This document shows, piece by piece, positions 46,100 through 46,344 of a DNA stretch of 46,344 nt. The notes under the pieces were generated by a model. It searched no databases and was not told the DNA's origin. It worked only from the letters and a program-made list of their open reading frames with translations. The position numbers were made by a program, and so were the translations under genes. The DNA is from a virus. The stretch is taken from positions 1-46,344 of IMG/VR virus record IMGVR_UViG_3300009081_000004; one strand, 5' to 3'. The stretch's first letter is position 1. Every line of letters begins with the position of its first letter.

Positions 46100-46344
46100 A
46101 TGAGCAAAGAAGAATTCATTATCTGGGTATTCTTGTTTGTTGCGATAGCTTCCCTAATTAGGGATGTGGCGTCTCTTCGTCATGAGATAGCAAAATTGAC
46201 TTCTTCGTTACGCGCCACCGAACTACGGAATGAAGCGATCGGGGCAGGGGCGGACGAATTAGGGAATTTCGTCTCTTGCCCAAAATGTGGCGAACGCCGC
46301 AATCAATATGGCGATTCTGTAATCGCTTGCCAGCATTGTGGTGA
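46100..46344 (+). CDS. Membrane-anchored zinc-ribbon protein, N-terminal part (crosses the join)
   Basis: ATG 46100 (GAGGTG upstream). This part encodes the N-terminal membrane span (EEFIIWVFLFVAIASLI), a charged helix and the ribbon; the last codons and stop are at 104-128 on the joined map. See the entry at 1-128. Confidence 0.75.
   Translation, partial: MSKEEFIIWVFLFVAIASLIRDVASLRHEIAKLTSSLRATELRNEAIGAGADELGNFVSCPKCGERRNQYGDSVIACQHCG
46242..46344. repeat. Terminal direct repeat, right copy
   Basis: Identical to 1-103. Confidence 0.95.

Noticed and set aside
1-46344. tRNA or rRNA genes
   Set aside because: I saw no convincing cloverleaf or rRNA-like sequence while reading, though I could not run a dedicated search.

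Overview
The window is a complete or near-complete tailed-phage genome of about 46.2 kb on a circular map. Bases 1-103 are repeated exactly at 46242-46344, and a small zinc-ribbon gene reads through the join, so the ends are most likely an arbitrary cut of a circular assembly. A portal, a scaffold, a capsid protein, a short adaptor and an ~875-residue nozzle-like protein are present. I see no tape measure, tail tube or sheath, which suggests a podovirus. A tyrosine integrase and a divergent repressor-type promoter region suggest it is temperate. The host is probably a Chloroflexota (Anaerolineae-like) bacterium: one secreted protein has the TPT/TET-rich linkers common there, and several phage lipoproteins have similar linkers. 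That host call is inference from style, not from a match.

Layout. (1) A rightward block of small genes, from 44473 through the join to 1725, holds a small HTH protein, an HNH-AP2 endonuclease, several short zinc-ribbon or unknown proteins and an orphan C5 cytosine methyltransferase. It ends in an apparently non-coding promoter-RNA-terminator unit at 1845-2060. (2) A leftward late block, 29018 to 2059, runs small terminase, HNH, HExxH protein, large terminase, portal, LysM-like protein, a giant 1859-residue protein, scaffold, capsid, a second head protein, a sugar/radical-SAM cassette, a laminin-G-like protein, adaptor, nozzle and tail proteins. (3) A rightward lysogeny unit, 29215-30906, has a promoter with an operator-like palindrome, a 30-residue membrane peptide, a Cys-rich protein, an HTH protein and the integrase. 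(4) A leftward lysis block, 34357-31014, has a lipoprotein, several membrane proteins, a hidden 30-residue membrane peptide and a GH25 lysozyme. (5) A leftward early block, 44081 to about 34890, has zinc-ribbon proteins, a Gp3-like protein, an HNH, a replication initiator with iterons inside its gene, a DnaC/IstB-type ATPase, a J-domain protein and many small accessory genes.

The most unusual points are: a five-gene cassette in the middle of the head-tail operon (MptE/DUF115-like protein, radical SAM enzyme, GT-A, small His/Cys protein, GT4-FkbM fusion); three integron attC-like palindromic elements of near-identical geometry linked to small genes; a ~180-nt orphan RNA; a dense cluster of the decamer CGATACTGGC; a divergent promoter pair sharing a 20-bp palindrome, with a repressor mRNA that appears leaderless; and a duplicated zinc-ribbon gene whose insertion left a copy of the start of the large terminase gene. 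At least seven tiny membrane-protein genes of 30-53 residues fit tightly between longer genes.
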